Source of the DNA: Monodelphis domestica
Lineage: Eukaryota > Chordata > Mammalia > Didelphimorphia > Didelphidae
Direction: 5' to 3'
NCBI RefSeq assembly: GCF_027887165.1
Contig: NC_077232.1
Coordinates: 10,540,257-10,604,256, forward strand
Length of the DNA: 64,000 bases
The notes beneath the pieces were generated by a model that was given only the letters and a program-made list of their open reading frames with translations, was not told where the DNA came from and did no database searches. The position numbers and the translations under genes are program-made. This document shows, piece by piece, positions 25,545-36,644 of this stretch; position 1 is the stretch's first letter; every line of letters starts with the position of its first letter.

Positions 25545-26468
25545 TCAGGTATTCCTTGCTCTTTGATTTTCGGTATCAAACTTTCCACAGAGCTCTGGTC
25601 TTTTCTTTGCAAAAAGTTGGAAGTCTTCTATTTTGTTGAATGCCCATACTCTCCCTTGGAAGTATATAGTCAGTTTTGCTGGGTAGCTGATTCTTGGTTG
25701 GAGACCCAGCTCTCTTGCCTTTCTGAAGATCATGTTCCATGCCTTACGATCATTCAGCGTAGAACTTGCAAGGTCTTGTGTGATCCTGATTGGCATTCCT
25801 TTATATCTAAATTGTCTTTTTCTGGCTTCCTGTAGGATTTTTTCTTTTGTTTGATAGCTTTGGAATTTGGCAATTACATTCCTGGGAGTTGTCTTTTGGG
25901 GGTTTAGTGTAGAAGGTGTTCTGTGAGCTCTGTCAGTGGATGTATTGCCCCCTTGTTCTAGAATCTCTGGGCAATTTTCTTTGATTATATCTTGTATCAC
26001 CATGTCCAGTTTGGTGTTTATTTCTGGCTTTTCTGGGAGTCCAATTATTCTTAAATTTTCTCTTCTCCCCCTGTTTTCCAGATCTATCACCTTGTCGGTG
26101 AGATATTTTATGTTCTCTTCTAATTTCTTGGTGTTTTGGCTTTGCTTTATTAGTTCTTGCTTTAAAGCCTGGTTTTCTTTTACAGTTTGGTCAAACTGGT
26201 TTTGTAGATGCGTGAATTTCTTTTGCATCATTTCCCACTTTTCCTCCCAGAGGGCTTCCATCTTTTTGGTCCTTTCTGATTCAAATTCTTCATGGGTTTG
26301 TGGAGAGTTTCTATTTCCTTTGGAAGATTTTGGAGAATTTTCTTGTATATCTTCTTCTATCTGCTCTGTATTTTGTATTTTGGCTCCATAGAATGTGTCC
26401 AGAGTCGCCCCTTTCTTCTTATTTTTCTTGGTATTTTGGGGCTTCTGTGCTTCTGTGGAATTTGTCAT
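25545..26468 (-). CDS. L1 ORF1 protein (RNA-binding chaperone)
   Basis: The 307-residue frame encodes the trimeric RNA-binding protein that packages L1 RNA. A basic, disordered N-terminus (residues 1-60) leads to a heptad-rich coiled coil (about 62-132). Then comes the conserved RRM entry ENRGRRENLRIIGLPE (131-146) and a C-terminal domain with NVIAKF, LQEARKRQ and the PRISYPAKL motif. It is shorter than human ORF1p (338 residues), mainly in the N-terminal part. The frame is intact. Its ATG overlaps the stop of an 83-codon upstream frame as ATGA. Confidence 0.96.
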   Translation of the reverse strand: MTNSTEAQKPQNTKKNKKKGATLDTFYGAKIQNTEQIEEDIQENSPKSSKGNRNSPQTHEEFESERTKKMEALWEEKWEMMQKKFTHLQNQFDQTVKENQALKQELIKQSQNTKKLEENIKYLTDKVIDLENRGRRENLRIIGLPEKPEINTKLDMVIQDIIKENCPEILEQGGNTSTDRAHRTPSTLNPQKTTPRNVIAKFQSYQTKEKILQEARKRQFRYKGMPIRITQDLASSTLNDRKAWNMIFRKARELGLQPRISYPAKLTIYFQGRVWAFNKIEDFQLFAKKRPELCGKFDTENQRARNT

Positions 26469-26716
26469 CTCTGAACGTGGAGGATTGGCTTTTCTTGTCT
26501 TTGTCTGGTGATCAGTGGCTTTAGTCCTGGGCAGATGTTGGTTCTATGAGCGTTCCCTGGGTTAAACTGAATATGCCTCACTGGAACTGGAATGGAAGGG
26601 TCGGACCACGAGGCCACACTCTCCCCCCCGGCTCGCTTTCCGGAAGTTGCCTTCAGAATCGCTGGCCGTGAGGCTGTTTCGCAGGCCTGCGGGGGGATGG
26701 GCTGCCGCTTCCCCAA
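26465..26716 (-). CDS. Upstream ORF in L1 5' UTR
   Basis: An 83-codon sense-strand frame fills the 3' part of the 5' UTR. Its TGA (26465-26467) overlaps the ORF1 start ATG (26466-26468) as ATGA, a layout suited to termination-reinitiation. I recognise no protein family, and the frame may be fortuitous; conservation in other copies is untested. Confidence 0.35.
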   Translation of the reverse strand: MGKRQPIPPQACETASRPAILKATSGKRAGGESVASWSDPSIPVPVRHIQFNPGNAHRTNICPGLKPLITRQRQEKPILHVQR

Positions 26717-27138
26717 GCTCCGAGAGCACAGACTTTCACTGAGACTTGGATAGCAGGATCCAGCCCGTGAGGCTGTCTTGCCCGCCCTGAGGGTTGCTGT
26801 TGTTTTGACCAGCTCTCTGCAGCGGAAGCCCTAGGCAGTAACTTTCACCGGGACTGTAGAAGGCCCTGAGGGTTGTTGTTTCCGAGGACCCTGCTCTCTG
26901 AGCCGGCCGGGCTGTGGCTTCCGGGAGCCTTGGACTCTGTGCTCCTACCCCTGAGGTCCGAGTGATCTCGGGTTCTGGCTTTTAAGGGGAGCCGTACCTT
27001 TTGAACCGGGTCCAGGTCCAGGAGGAGGGTTCCCAGGGTCTGTGCTGTTGATCGTTTTGAATTTCGGCGCCTTAGGAGCTTATCGTTTGAGATTGGTCGG
27101 GAAGGGTTTTCCGGAGATCTGAGCTTTAGCTTTCTCTA

Positions 27139-27160
27139 AGCCGCCATCTTAACCGGAAGT
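27139..27160 (-). promoter_or_regulatory. YY1-like and ETS-like sites at L1 5' end
   Basis: The minus strand begins acttccggttaagatggcgg. AAGATGGCGGC (27140-27150) fits the YY1 consensus, which in human L1 sets the transcription start. ACTTCCGG (27153-27160) fits an ETS site. Position at the extreme 5' end supports a promoter role; function is inferred. Confidence 0.6.
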
Positions 27161-27178
27161 CCTATCTGGGAATTTCTT

Positions 27179-28505
27179 AAAGGAATTGTTTGGTAACTCA
27201 GTTTAGTCTTTAAGTAGGTTCATGGAGAGTAAAGCCAATTTGCCAGTGGTAGAAAAAAATGAAATGCCATCCTTACAGCAGTGGGTTTATATGTAAACAT
27301 TATTTAAAAAAAACAACAACAAAGTGATATATGCCACTGATCTGCAGGTACATTTATCATTTAGGAAAAACAAATCTTTCTCAGATTAGGTAGCACTTCA
27401 TTTTGCTGACTGCTTAGAGAGCTAAAACCAAAACAAGAATTTTCCTCCCTCAGGAAGAAAGCTTTTACAATTCTCTTCCTATTTTCCACCTCATATAGAT
27501 GCCAACATTTTCATGATATAATTCTTAAAAATCACAATACAGGTGGTGGTGCATTCCAATTCTACCTCAGAAACTTGCTAGGACTTCACAGGAGCTCGGT
27601 CTCCCTCTCTTCAACTATAACATGGACATAATAATGACTCCTGTGGTTACTATGAGGATCAAATGAGAAAATATTTAGAAAGTGTGTGGCACACAGCAGG
27701 TGCCATATGTAAATGGTGGCCTTTAATTTATCATTATAATTTGGATTATTTCCGCCTTTGATTGCTTTTCTTCTTAAACTATCATTCTTTTAATTCCTCT
27801 ATTTCCTTTTTTCCCTGTTGAATGAATGAATTTCCATTCCTCAACATACTTTTCTCCATGGATCATCTTTTTAAAGTACCTCCATGTTGGGATATTAGAC
27901 TGTGAGCTCCAGAACAGGCCAGACTGCTTTAGTCCTTCCTTTGTATCCTCAGGGCTTAGCACAGTTCCTAAAACCTGTTTGCTAATTAATTCATGTTTAC
28001 TGACTGGGATCAGGGCTCATGTCAGGCCCAAGCTCTACCAGGATCCTTTCTTGCCCTTATTTCTCAGGAGTCAACAATAACTCCATTGGAACCTGAGCTG
28101 ACCCAATCCTGAAGATCCCAGAGGCTTCCTTCTGGGTTCTGATCTCCCTAAATTGAGGTGGTGTGGGCATCTGCTTTTACAAGAACAAGACAAAAATAGA
28201 GCTCTAGAGGCCAGGAAAGGGTCTGGAGCAGGTGATATCTGCAAAGCTTAGCCTTGGATTGCTTCCAGGGAAGGCAGCAGTCCTCATTCCTCCTCATGTT
28301 CTGCAGGTCAATGGATAAAAGGAAAATCAGGAAACCAGCTGCCTGGTTCCACTCCACATTTAGTCTACCTAATCTCAGCTTGGTCCTGACCATGGCAAGG
28401 CAATCCTATGACGTCTCCCTAATGGATTCCCTTTGCCACCTACCACAGCAGCCTTCCAAATATATCCCTGGTCTCTAGCCCTCCATTAGAGCTTCCTCCC
28501 ACCCC
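27179..28505. other. Intron with old repeat pieces
   Basis: A SINE-type tail lies at about 27590-27720 (aatgagaaaatatttagaaa, gtgtggcacacagcaggtgc). An L2 3' end in plus orientation lies at about 27894-28010 (tagactgtgagctccagaac, cttagcacagttcc). The rest is unassigned. Confidence 0.55.
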
Positions 28506-28509
28506 CTGC

Positions 28510-29128
28510 TGTGAATTTTAAAATTACTCCACCCTAATTAGACATACCCTAGGGGAAGATAAAGTTGTAAACTCCTGATTGAACAATGAAGGTACTTATC
28601 TCATACCTTATAGTGAAGCTAGAACTCAAGCTAAGTCTATTTTTAGATCTAATACAAAAAGGTGTTAAGTACCTGTAAAGGTTAAATTAATCACAAAAAG
28701 GTCAAGGAACTCACAAAAGGCAAGCTTAACAAAGAAGTGTGAAATACTCAGAAGATATAATCTAACCAGAGAAAGTGAGAACTAAATTGTGGATAGTCCT
28801 AGAGAAAATCTAATCAAAGAAGGTGAGAGCTAAAGAATGGGCAGTTCTGGAGAAAAGTGAAAATTTAGGGGAGGTGACATAAGAGAAAATTTCTTTAAAA
28901 GGAGGCTAGAAAAGTCAGTTCAGGTAATTCAATTCAGAATTGAGTTCAGTTCAGGACTGGAACTCAGCCTGGAGGTTCTCACTCAGACAGCTTCCTGGAG
29001 ATGGTCTTGTGGTGAGTGATTGAGTGATAAGACTGACTCCTTTTCCCGTGGGCTCGGGGAGGCCACTTTGGCCAAGGCCTTTAACTACTGCCTGGCTCAG
29101 CCTGAGCCAGAGTGGTTTAAATTAACTC

Positions 29129-29183
<55 letters not shown>

Positions 29184-29314
29184 CTAATTCATTCTCTCTC
29201 TATTAAAAATCACCATAATTTCCAGCTGACTTGGGTATTTTATTATTTGGGAATTTTCCCTGGCAACCAAATAAATTTAGATTTTTAAAGTCACAACGCC
29301 AAAATTATCTTACA
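28510..29314 (+). mobile_element. Solo LTR with 4-bp TSD
   Basis: It begins TGTGAATTTTAAAATTAC and ends TTATCTTACA, flanked by ctgc at 28506-28509 and 29315-29318. A (CT)n microsatellite lies at about 29134-29180. The same family occurs at 62355-63261 (shared ctatttttagatctaata and ccagctgacttgggtattt). It lies antisense to the KRAB-ZNF gene. Confidence 0.9.
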
Positions 29315-29318
29315 CTGC

Positions 29319-29889
29319 CCAGAGCTACTGGAGCTGAGAACTTGGCCTCATATTTCACTGAACAAAAGTTGGACCTTTCTGCAGAGCATGCTTATCCTCC
29401 ACATCTCACCCAAATCAGCTGCCTCCTTTTCCTTTTTGGCCTCAGGATCAGAGAAGAAAATCATTCTTCTCTTAACTAAAGAAAATCTCTTCACATGTGC
29501 AAAAAATCCCATTCTACTCCCTCACCTCAACACAGTCTTTTCCTTCCTCTAGTCTTCATAATTTTCATTAATTTTCAGTTTCCCCATACTGATGAACTAA
29601 TGGCTCTCTTCTTATTGGCACCAATAGACCATTTCTCTTTAATCCTCCAGACTCTCTCACTTGATCTATTAATCAAATTGGAAAAGTATCCAATATCTGT
29701 CCTTGGGTTCAGGGCTAAATTGCTGGAGATGCCCATTTGCAATGAGTGGTGCCAGTGCTTTTCCCTTGTTTTCTCTGCTATACTTTCCCCCAGTATCCTC
29801 AGACTGGCTCTCCTCAAGCCCCAGGTCAACTCTGCCATTAGACATCTCTAGAGCTCCTTCCAATGAGAGCCTTCCCTCTCTTGACTAGC
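29319..29889. other. Intron, part matching 56480-56900
   Basis: The segment to about 29565 matches 56480-56900 (cactgaacaaaag-tgga, tttcctttttgg, cacatgtgcaaa). It continues the duplicated intron block of 19456-20545 with a large gap. An L2-like piece begins near 29870. Confidence 0.6.
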
Positions 29890-30084
29890 TGCCATGGATT
29901 TAGTGTCTAGAGGGCTTCTACAGAATTGTTGGCATGCTGTTGAGCTCCATGAGAGCAGTGGATGTCTACTGAAGCCCTTTATGTCACTGATAACTTGGCA
30001 CAGAACCCAGCACTGAGCAAACCCTTCTACATGTTTCTGGATAACATAGTGCTCAGAGTGATAAGCTTTGATGGGAGCTGAAAA

Positions 30085-30235
30085 GACATGGAGCCCAAGT
30101 CACTTCTCTTAAAGATAGGGAAACAGGCTGAGGGGTTCAATGACTTGCCCAGGAAGTCACTGCTAGACACATCTGAAAAAGAATTCCACCTCAGCTCTTT
30201 CTGCCCTCAAATCTAGCCCCTGCTTCACTACAGCA
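30085..30235 (+). repeat. MIR element
   Basis: It contains tagggaaacaggctgagggg, caatgacttgcccaggaagt and the decayed 3' part, and is duplicated in copy B (about 52870-53000). Confidence 0.65.
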
Positions 30236-30289
30236 CAAAGAAACATCTGGTAATCACAGCCCTCACACACCACTTTTCTCCTCACTCAC

Positions 30290-30385
30290 CTGGATGGCAG
30301 TTTCTCAGGCCTTCTTGCTCTAGTATCCAGGGGGCTGCCCTTTGCTCAGAAGAAGAGATCACATCTTCTCTGGGAACTGCAAGCC
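30290..30385 (-). CDS. KRAB-B box exon
   Basis: A 96-bp exon lies between acceptor ctctgcccag and donor gtgagt on the minus strand. In phase 1 it encodes GLAVPREDVISSSEQR, then APWILEQEG and LRNCHP, a recognisable KRAB-B box. The exon length is divisible by three, so phase 1 is kept and it can be included or skipped. Joined to the finger exon it completes the codon for Glu in CHP-EGEIRP, a junction typical of this family. KRAB-B strengthens TRIM28-mediated repression by the A box. Both splice sites look intact, unlike copy B. Confidence 0.85.
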
Positions 30386-31024
30386 CTGGGCAGAGGAATC
30401 AGACAGGGAGGATAATGGAGAGAAACTTATCTTTGAGTTCTCCTGAGGGAAAGGCATGTGAATCAGGGGCTCCAGTTACAGAGGGGTTCATGGGGTTCCC
30501 ACATAGTCTGCCCTCACCCCAAAGTGTCTGTAATGCTAGGAACCCGGGATAGGATGTGCCTGTTATTGTGCTGTGGGACCTCTAATGAGCAGCAGCCAAA
30601 TCCTCTGCCCCACTCCCCACAGCCAATCCTGCCACTTTCCCTTGTGGGAGAAACTCCTAAGCCCAGGCTGGAGAAAAGGGTCTTTGTTCTAGATCAATCT
30701 GAAGTCCCAGACACAGGGACCTTGAGGAATCAGCTCTTGTCCCATCACCCGACCTGCTCCTCACTCCCTGAGCCTCATTCAACCTCAGTGCTCCCAAATC
30801 TGTTTCTCAACCAGTCAGTCAGTCCTGACAGCAACAGAGGAATGCAAGCAGTGACTGCAGGATGTTTACAAGGACTCCTGAAGAGTTTCCAAAGCATTTA
30901 TTTTGGGGGAAAAGAGGGGAAACAAGATCATGAAAGCAAGATGGAATTAGAAAATTGGGTTCTGGTGCATTTTCTTTGTAGAAGGATGGAGTCATTCCAT
31001 AGTTTTCCATTTTCCCAAAATTAG

Positions 31025-31265
31025 AGGCAGCTAAAAGTGTAGTGGACAGAGGCCTGAGGTTAGAGTCCAGAAGGTCTCAGTTTCAATATGGCCACATACA
31101 ATTATTTGTGTGCTTTATAACAAGCCACTTAATCTAATCTCTATTTCCTCAACTGTAAAAAGGGTATCATCTTGTGGGAAGATTAAGGTGAGGATGAAGT
31201 GACATAATTGAAAGAAAAACCTTGGCAGAGCATTTGGCAAAGAGCAGGTCAGTATAACTGCTTAA
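31025..31265 (+). repeat. SINE in KRAB intron
   Basis: It contains gaggcagctaaaagtgtagt, ggttagagtccagaaggtct and tttcctcaactgtaaaaagg in SINE order. Copy B has it at about 51780-52025. In copy C the LTR at 62355 interrupts it. Confidence 0.75.
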
Positions 31266-31693
31266 ATCTCTTCCTTCCCTTTCTCGTCAGCTGAGCATGC
31301 TGGGGGTTTAGGGCAACAGGAAGGACAATGAAGGACAAATCTCGTCTACTCTGGACACCTAGGAGCTGTAAGCTACCAGTTTATGTTTGTTAAAGAGAAA
31401 AATATCCTAAAAAGTAGATCCACCCTCGAGAGGAAGAGGTTGAGAGGAAAACCTGCCTGAACCATCTTCTGAGATGGGTTTGGGAGACATATATCTGGGT
31501 TAGGTAGAGGGGAGACAGAATCATCTGTGATTACTTCCTTATTCTTCAACGTGGATTTGATCTCAGACTATAGGAGCACCAAAGGGAACCCCCAACATCC
31601 CATTACACAATGCAAAGTCATTTTACAGGAGAACCAGGCAGCAAGACGGTCCTGGCTCTGGGACTCAGCATAGGAGCCCTTGTCCCTTCCTCA

Positions 31694-31903
<210 letters not shown>

Positions 31904-33352
31904 CTAAACCATCAAAAGTCAACAGAGGACAGAGGGCTGAAAGGCATGTCAGGATTAATAATCCAAGTCTCATCAGGCACAGGAGCACACAGAAGGTCTG
32001 GCCTGCAATCTTGTATGAGTGTCAGAGTCAACCCTAGAAACTAATCTTTCAGAGTCAAATTGAATTTTGAGAGAACAGCTCTCCTTGGAGTAACACTAAG
32101 GAGAATCTTACTATGGAAGTGCCTCCCTATGAAATCATGGAGAGAGTCTGTGCTCTGTCTATGAGTTGTGCAGATCGGTGGAGGAGAAAAGAGAGAGCAA
32201 AGCTCTTTCTTAGCAGAACTTATAAGTGACACCTGAAATCTGTGAAGAGTTTGAGGGAACCTTGCAAGTGTGGAGCACTCTGGAGGGAAGAGTTTTACGT
32301 GATGCCTCAAAAGAGAACAAAGTTCAAGAAAAGATGTTGTTTGTTTGTTTTCTGCATGACGGACTTTGAGTCTTATCTTGATGAGGACAAGAGGAGGTTT
32401 CTAACAAGATATTCATCTGGACTTGACTGAGTGATCTGGGATGCTTTTCAGGCAAGTAAAGGAGAATTGTCTCTTGTTACAGTCAGGTCTTGAGGTTCTT
32501 GGTAGGATGGGCCATAGTGAAAAGCTTTAGCTTCATGATTGTTTCCATTTGTATACAGCATTTATATCTTATTTATACTTCATTACACAAAAATAACAGT
32601 GACTATGATGCAGAAGGGAGAGTTCTTTTATTCAATAAAAAAGCAATATTTAATTAATTTGTGTTTTGTTTGAGCTTATTCATAAGAAAAACTGTTGCTG
32701 CTTTTGAAAGAAAAGATTTAAATCTACCCCTGAGAACTCCAGAAACTTCAAAGAATTAGAGTCAGGGTAATGGGTTGAGAGTGTTACTGATGGATAATAT
32801 CAAGGTTAGATTGGCCAGATCTGAAGACGCTCTTCTACTATGGAGTCATCTCTAATTCTAATCTGCTGCTCTTCTCTACAAAATGTATTTGGCCACTGTG
32901 CCTGGAAGGGTCTTGCGTTTCACTTTCTTTATTCTTTTAATTTACTTCTCAACAACTGAGGAATGTGTTGCTATTTTTTATATTTCCTCAAGAATGTCTG
33001 AATCTTTTCTCTTCTCTAGTATCTCGAGTTGCTCTTCTTTGTCACATCATATTCACTGTGCTGGTTCTCACAGTCCTCTCATGGACTGATAACTGTTCTT
33101 GAATTGATTCCGTGACTCAACAGATGCTACTCAGAATCTCTTCCCTTCTCAAACCCGCCACATCCAGGAAAAAGGAAATCTCCAATATCTTATCTCTCAC
33201 CTGGCTCTACTTTGGGGTGTCTTTTCTTACCCTTGATATGGGCACATTCTCTCCCCTCTGCAACCCCTTTTCATCCTTCTTTTGTGTTTAGTCTTCCAAT
33301 GTGAGATTGCTGGAACCTTGAGACAAAGAGGGTAGAAAACCTAGAATCTACT

Positions 33353-35479
33353 ATGGGAAGCCTCCCCAAAGAAAACAAAAGAGAAAACAATAGATTTGCA
33401 ATAGAAATCCACAGAAGTGAAGGACAGCTTAGAAGAAAACTAAAAACTGGTAAAAGATCTTCCCAAATCCAAATTAAAATGTACTGATTTCAAAGACAGG
33501 ATGGACACAGACAACTGAAAGATCTCAGGTTGCCCAGAAGAACACAGCTGGATAACACACTATTGAAATTAATCATTAAAAAGAATTGGCTAGAACTTCA
33601 GAACATTGAAAATGAAATTCCAATCAAAAGAATTCAAAGATTGCCTTCAGAAAGAAACTTAAAGCTATTAACTCCAAGATAGGTAGTGGTAACATCAAAC
33701 AGTTTCATGCATAAAAACAAAAAAAGTACCACAAGTCTTCAGTAGAAAGACCTTCCAATACCATGGAAAGGATATTGCAATAATATTTCACTATTCCAAA
33801 TCCAGTAGAAATGAAAGCATGTGTTCTAGAAAGCATTAGAACTGAAGATGTAGCCCAGGGTGACCTATCTGCGAGAATACTGAATTGATCTTCTGTCATT
33901 TCTTTATTGATCCTATTTACAGTGAATTACCTTTGTCATGGTTTCCTGAGTCATGGTTCTCTGTCTCTTGACTTGGCTCGGTATTCATCTGATCAGTTAT
34001 AGGTTAAGTATAAAATCCAGCTCTTATGTATTGAATCATTGTTCTATTTTTGTTTCAAGATATTAGCTGATCTTGGAAGATTCAGGTGATCCATGAGGAG
34101 TCGGGTGCAGTATTTTTTCACAATCAAACAATCCCTCAAAGATATCTATTTTGCTGACTAAAGTCAGGGCTTTGACTTTGCATTCAGACTCAAATGCTGA
34201 CTGCCTCCTTTTTTACCAAACTTCCAGTCAATCATAGTGTTTCTATATCCCAGCTCTAAAACCAGTTTTGTTGCCCTCAATTCTTTATCATCTACTCTTT
34301 TCTTTGTTCTGTGATTCCCCACACATATAAAAGGAATATATATGTATATACATACATATATATGTATATGTATATATATGACATAAAGTGAGGCAAGCCA
34401 TTGACTTCTTTATTGACAGGCAGAATGCCTTGGGAAGGTCACAACAAAAAAAGGGGATGATTGTGGAAAGGAAACTAGACTAATAGGTGGGGAGAAGGGG
34501 CACCTAGGAGTGGCAGTTGGGTCTTGTGACTAGCACTTCCTTCCTGCAGGGTGGGACTTGCTTCCTGGTGTTGGAGGAGGGAGGAGCCCATTGAGCCCAG
34601 TCTGGAGTGGCATGCTCTTCTTGGTTCAGCCCGAAGATTCAGGCCCAATCTTCTGAAGGTCAGAACTGTTCTTTGCTTTCCGTCAACTGCTAAGATTCTG
34701 AATTAGACAAAGCAGGATTGATATAGAGTAGATGGGAGTGGGAGAACCTTCTGCCAGCCTTGGGGCCTGGCCTCAACTCTGAAGCTGAGGAAAAAACTCC
34801 AATACCAACTGGTTATTAAATTTTATATTGTTTGAATTCAGTCAGATAAGTGGACTATTTTTTCTGGTCATAGAGGGAGCTGAACTTCAGTTCAGTCATT
34901 CCAGGACAAATAGTCCTTATCAGAGCCCTGCTGCTTCCTCTCAGCAGGGGGCATCTCTCTCCTTTGCCTCAGCGAGCAATATTCCCTCTCTCCCCTCAAC
35001 TCCTCCATAGCCCCATACTGACCTTCCCTTTATCCCCCGTTTTTCATATCCTCCCATTTCCTTTCTCGATAAATATTACACTCTGTTCATCTTGTTTGGA
35101 GAACTGCCTGGATTTATCATTTTGTTAAATTTCCCTCCCAACACCTGCAAATGGGAGCTTAACAAGAATGGCCAAAAAAGGAAATGGTCACCAATGAAGA
35201 GAACCTGAAATATTTTTATACAGAAAACCTGAAATTTGCTTCTGGAAACTCCAGACAACAATAGTAGCAGAATAATCTCAGAAGATAAGGAAAAGGCTTC
35301 TTTCTTAAACTGTCCAGGGAGAGAGGGATGAATGAAAAAACCTGGTAGGGTAACAGTAGAGACAAAGACAGAGGGTATCCTGAGAAGAGTCTTGTGATGT
35401 CCCATTTACAGGTGAATGCATTTTTGTGGGGCTAGAGTACAAAATGGGGGAAGAAGAGGATAGACACAAGAGACGGATA
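33353..35479. other. Intron, mostly unassigned
   Basis: A short TA/CATA microsatellite lies at about 34327-34380. The stretch 34380-35110 has an LTR-like look (pyrimidine-rich end with ttctcgataaatatta) but no defined ends. Nothing coding is supported. Confidence 0.45.
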
Positions 35480-36644
35480 CACCCAGGTTATATCACAGAC
35501 TAGAAAATATCATTTCCATTCCATCTACAGTCAATGCCTTTCATGCACCATGCCCTGTGCTAAGCCCTGGGGATTCCTCAAAAGGCAAAAGACAATGTTT
35601 GTCCTCAAGGCACTTACAGCCCAATGGGAGAGGGAGACAATATGCAAAAAAAATACATCAAGCAAGGTCTGCATAGGAGAAATTGGGAATCATTATAAGA
35701 ATGAAGGCACTCTAATTTAGTGGGTTTAGGTTAGGATTCCTGTAGGTTTTTAGTTAGGACTTAAGGGAAGTGGGGTCCATGTTCTAAACTGGGAAGGAAG
35801 AATTATTCCAGGAATGGGATACAACCACTGAAAATGCTTGGAGCCAGAGGCAGCTAGGTCACACAGTGGGTAGATAGAGTGTCAAATCTGGAATCAGGAG
35901 GGCCTGGGTTCAAATTGGACCTCAAACACCTCCTAGCTCTGTGACTCTGGGCAAGTCACTTCACCCTGATCTAAGAATTGATATGAAGCTAAGGGTTGGG
36001 GCAGTTAGGTTGTTTAATGGATACAGATACAGATACAGATACAGCCCTTATCACTCTTTTGTCTTTGAATCAATAATAAGAAAAAAGATAAGGGGTTTAA
36101 AAAAAACCCAGTTAAAAAGAATCCAGGAGGCCAGTGTCACTGGATTAAAGAATTCACATTGGGGAATAAGATATAAGAAGAATGTAAAGAAGGTCTAATG
36201 GCTAACAGAACATTTTGTATCTGATCCTGGAGGCCACTGCATAGGGAGCCACTGGAGTTTATTGAGTTAGGGGAGTGACACAATCAGAACTGCACTTTAG
36301 GAAAATTGCTCTAGTGGCTAAAGGTAGAATGATTTGTAGTGGAGACTCATGAGGGGGGCAGACCCACCACCCATTGACTGAATAGTCTAGGCATGATGTG
36401 ATTTGGCCTCCACCAGAATGATGGTAGTGAGATAGAAATGAAGGGGGCATATTCAAGTGGCATTTACAAAGCTGAAACTGACAGGTTTTGGCACCATATT
36501 GGATAAGTGGGAGAAGAGAAATGAGGAGTCAAAGATGACTCCTATGGTTTTGAGACTGAGGGACTAGGAGGGTACAGTAATAGAGAAGATGGGGATTGTG
36601 TCTAGGTGAGGGATAACAATTTCTGTTTTGGACACATCGAGTTT
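35480..36644 (+). repeat. Ancient interspersed repeat, left part
   Basis: The wording (gccctgtgctaagccctggg, tgatcctggaggccactg, gactcctatggttttgag, gttttggacacatc) is that of an old repeat that I know as common in mammalian genomes but cannot name. It continues at 42255 after the L1 at 36645. A SINE (35844-36110) is nested in it. Confidence 0.55.
35844..36110 (+). repeat. SINE with hexamer expansion
   Basis: It contains gaggcagctaggtcacacag, gggcctgggttcaaattgga and ctgggcaagtcacttca. A short (ACAGAT)n run lies at about 36020-36043. Confidence 0.8.

Larger units (their letters stand above)
20857..27161 (-). mobile_element. Full-length L1 with both ORFs open
   Basis: The 6.3-kb element is bracketed by a perfect 17-bp target duplication, ctatctgggaatttctt, at 20840-20856 and 27162-27178. 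In order on the minus strand it has a 5' UTR of about 690 bp, ORF1 (26468-25545), a 531-bp purine-rich spacer, ORF2 (25013-21207), a 350-bp 3' UTR with AATAAA (20876-20881) and a short A tail. The perfect duplication and open frames mark a recent insertion. It lies in the last intron of the reconstructed KRAB-ZNF gene in the sense orientation. Confidence 0.97.

Noticed and set aside
32883..33089. 68-codon membrane-like frame, repeated at 49832-50041 in copy B
   Set aside because: Kept open in both copies but not clearly a gene; hydrophobic wording comes from T-rich DNA.
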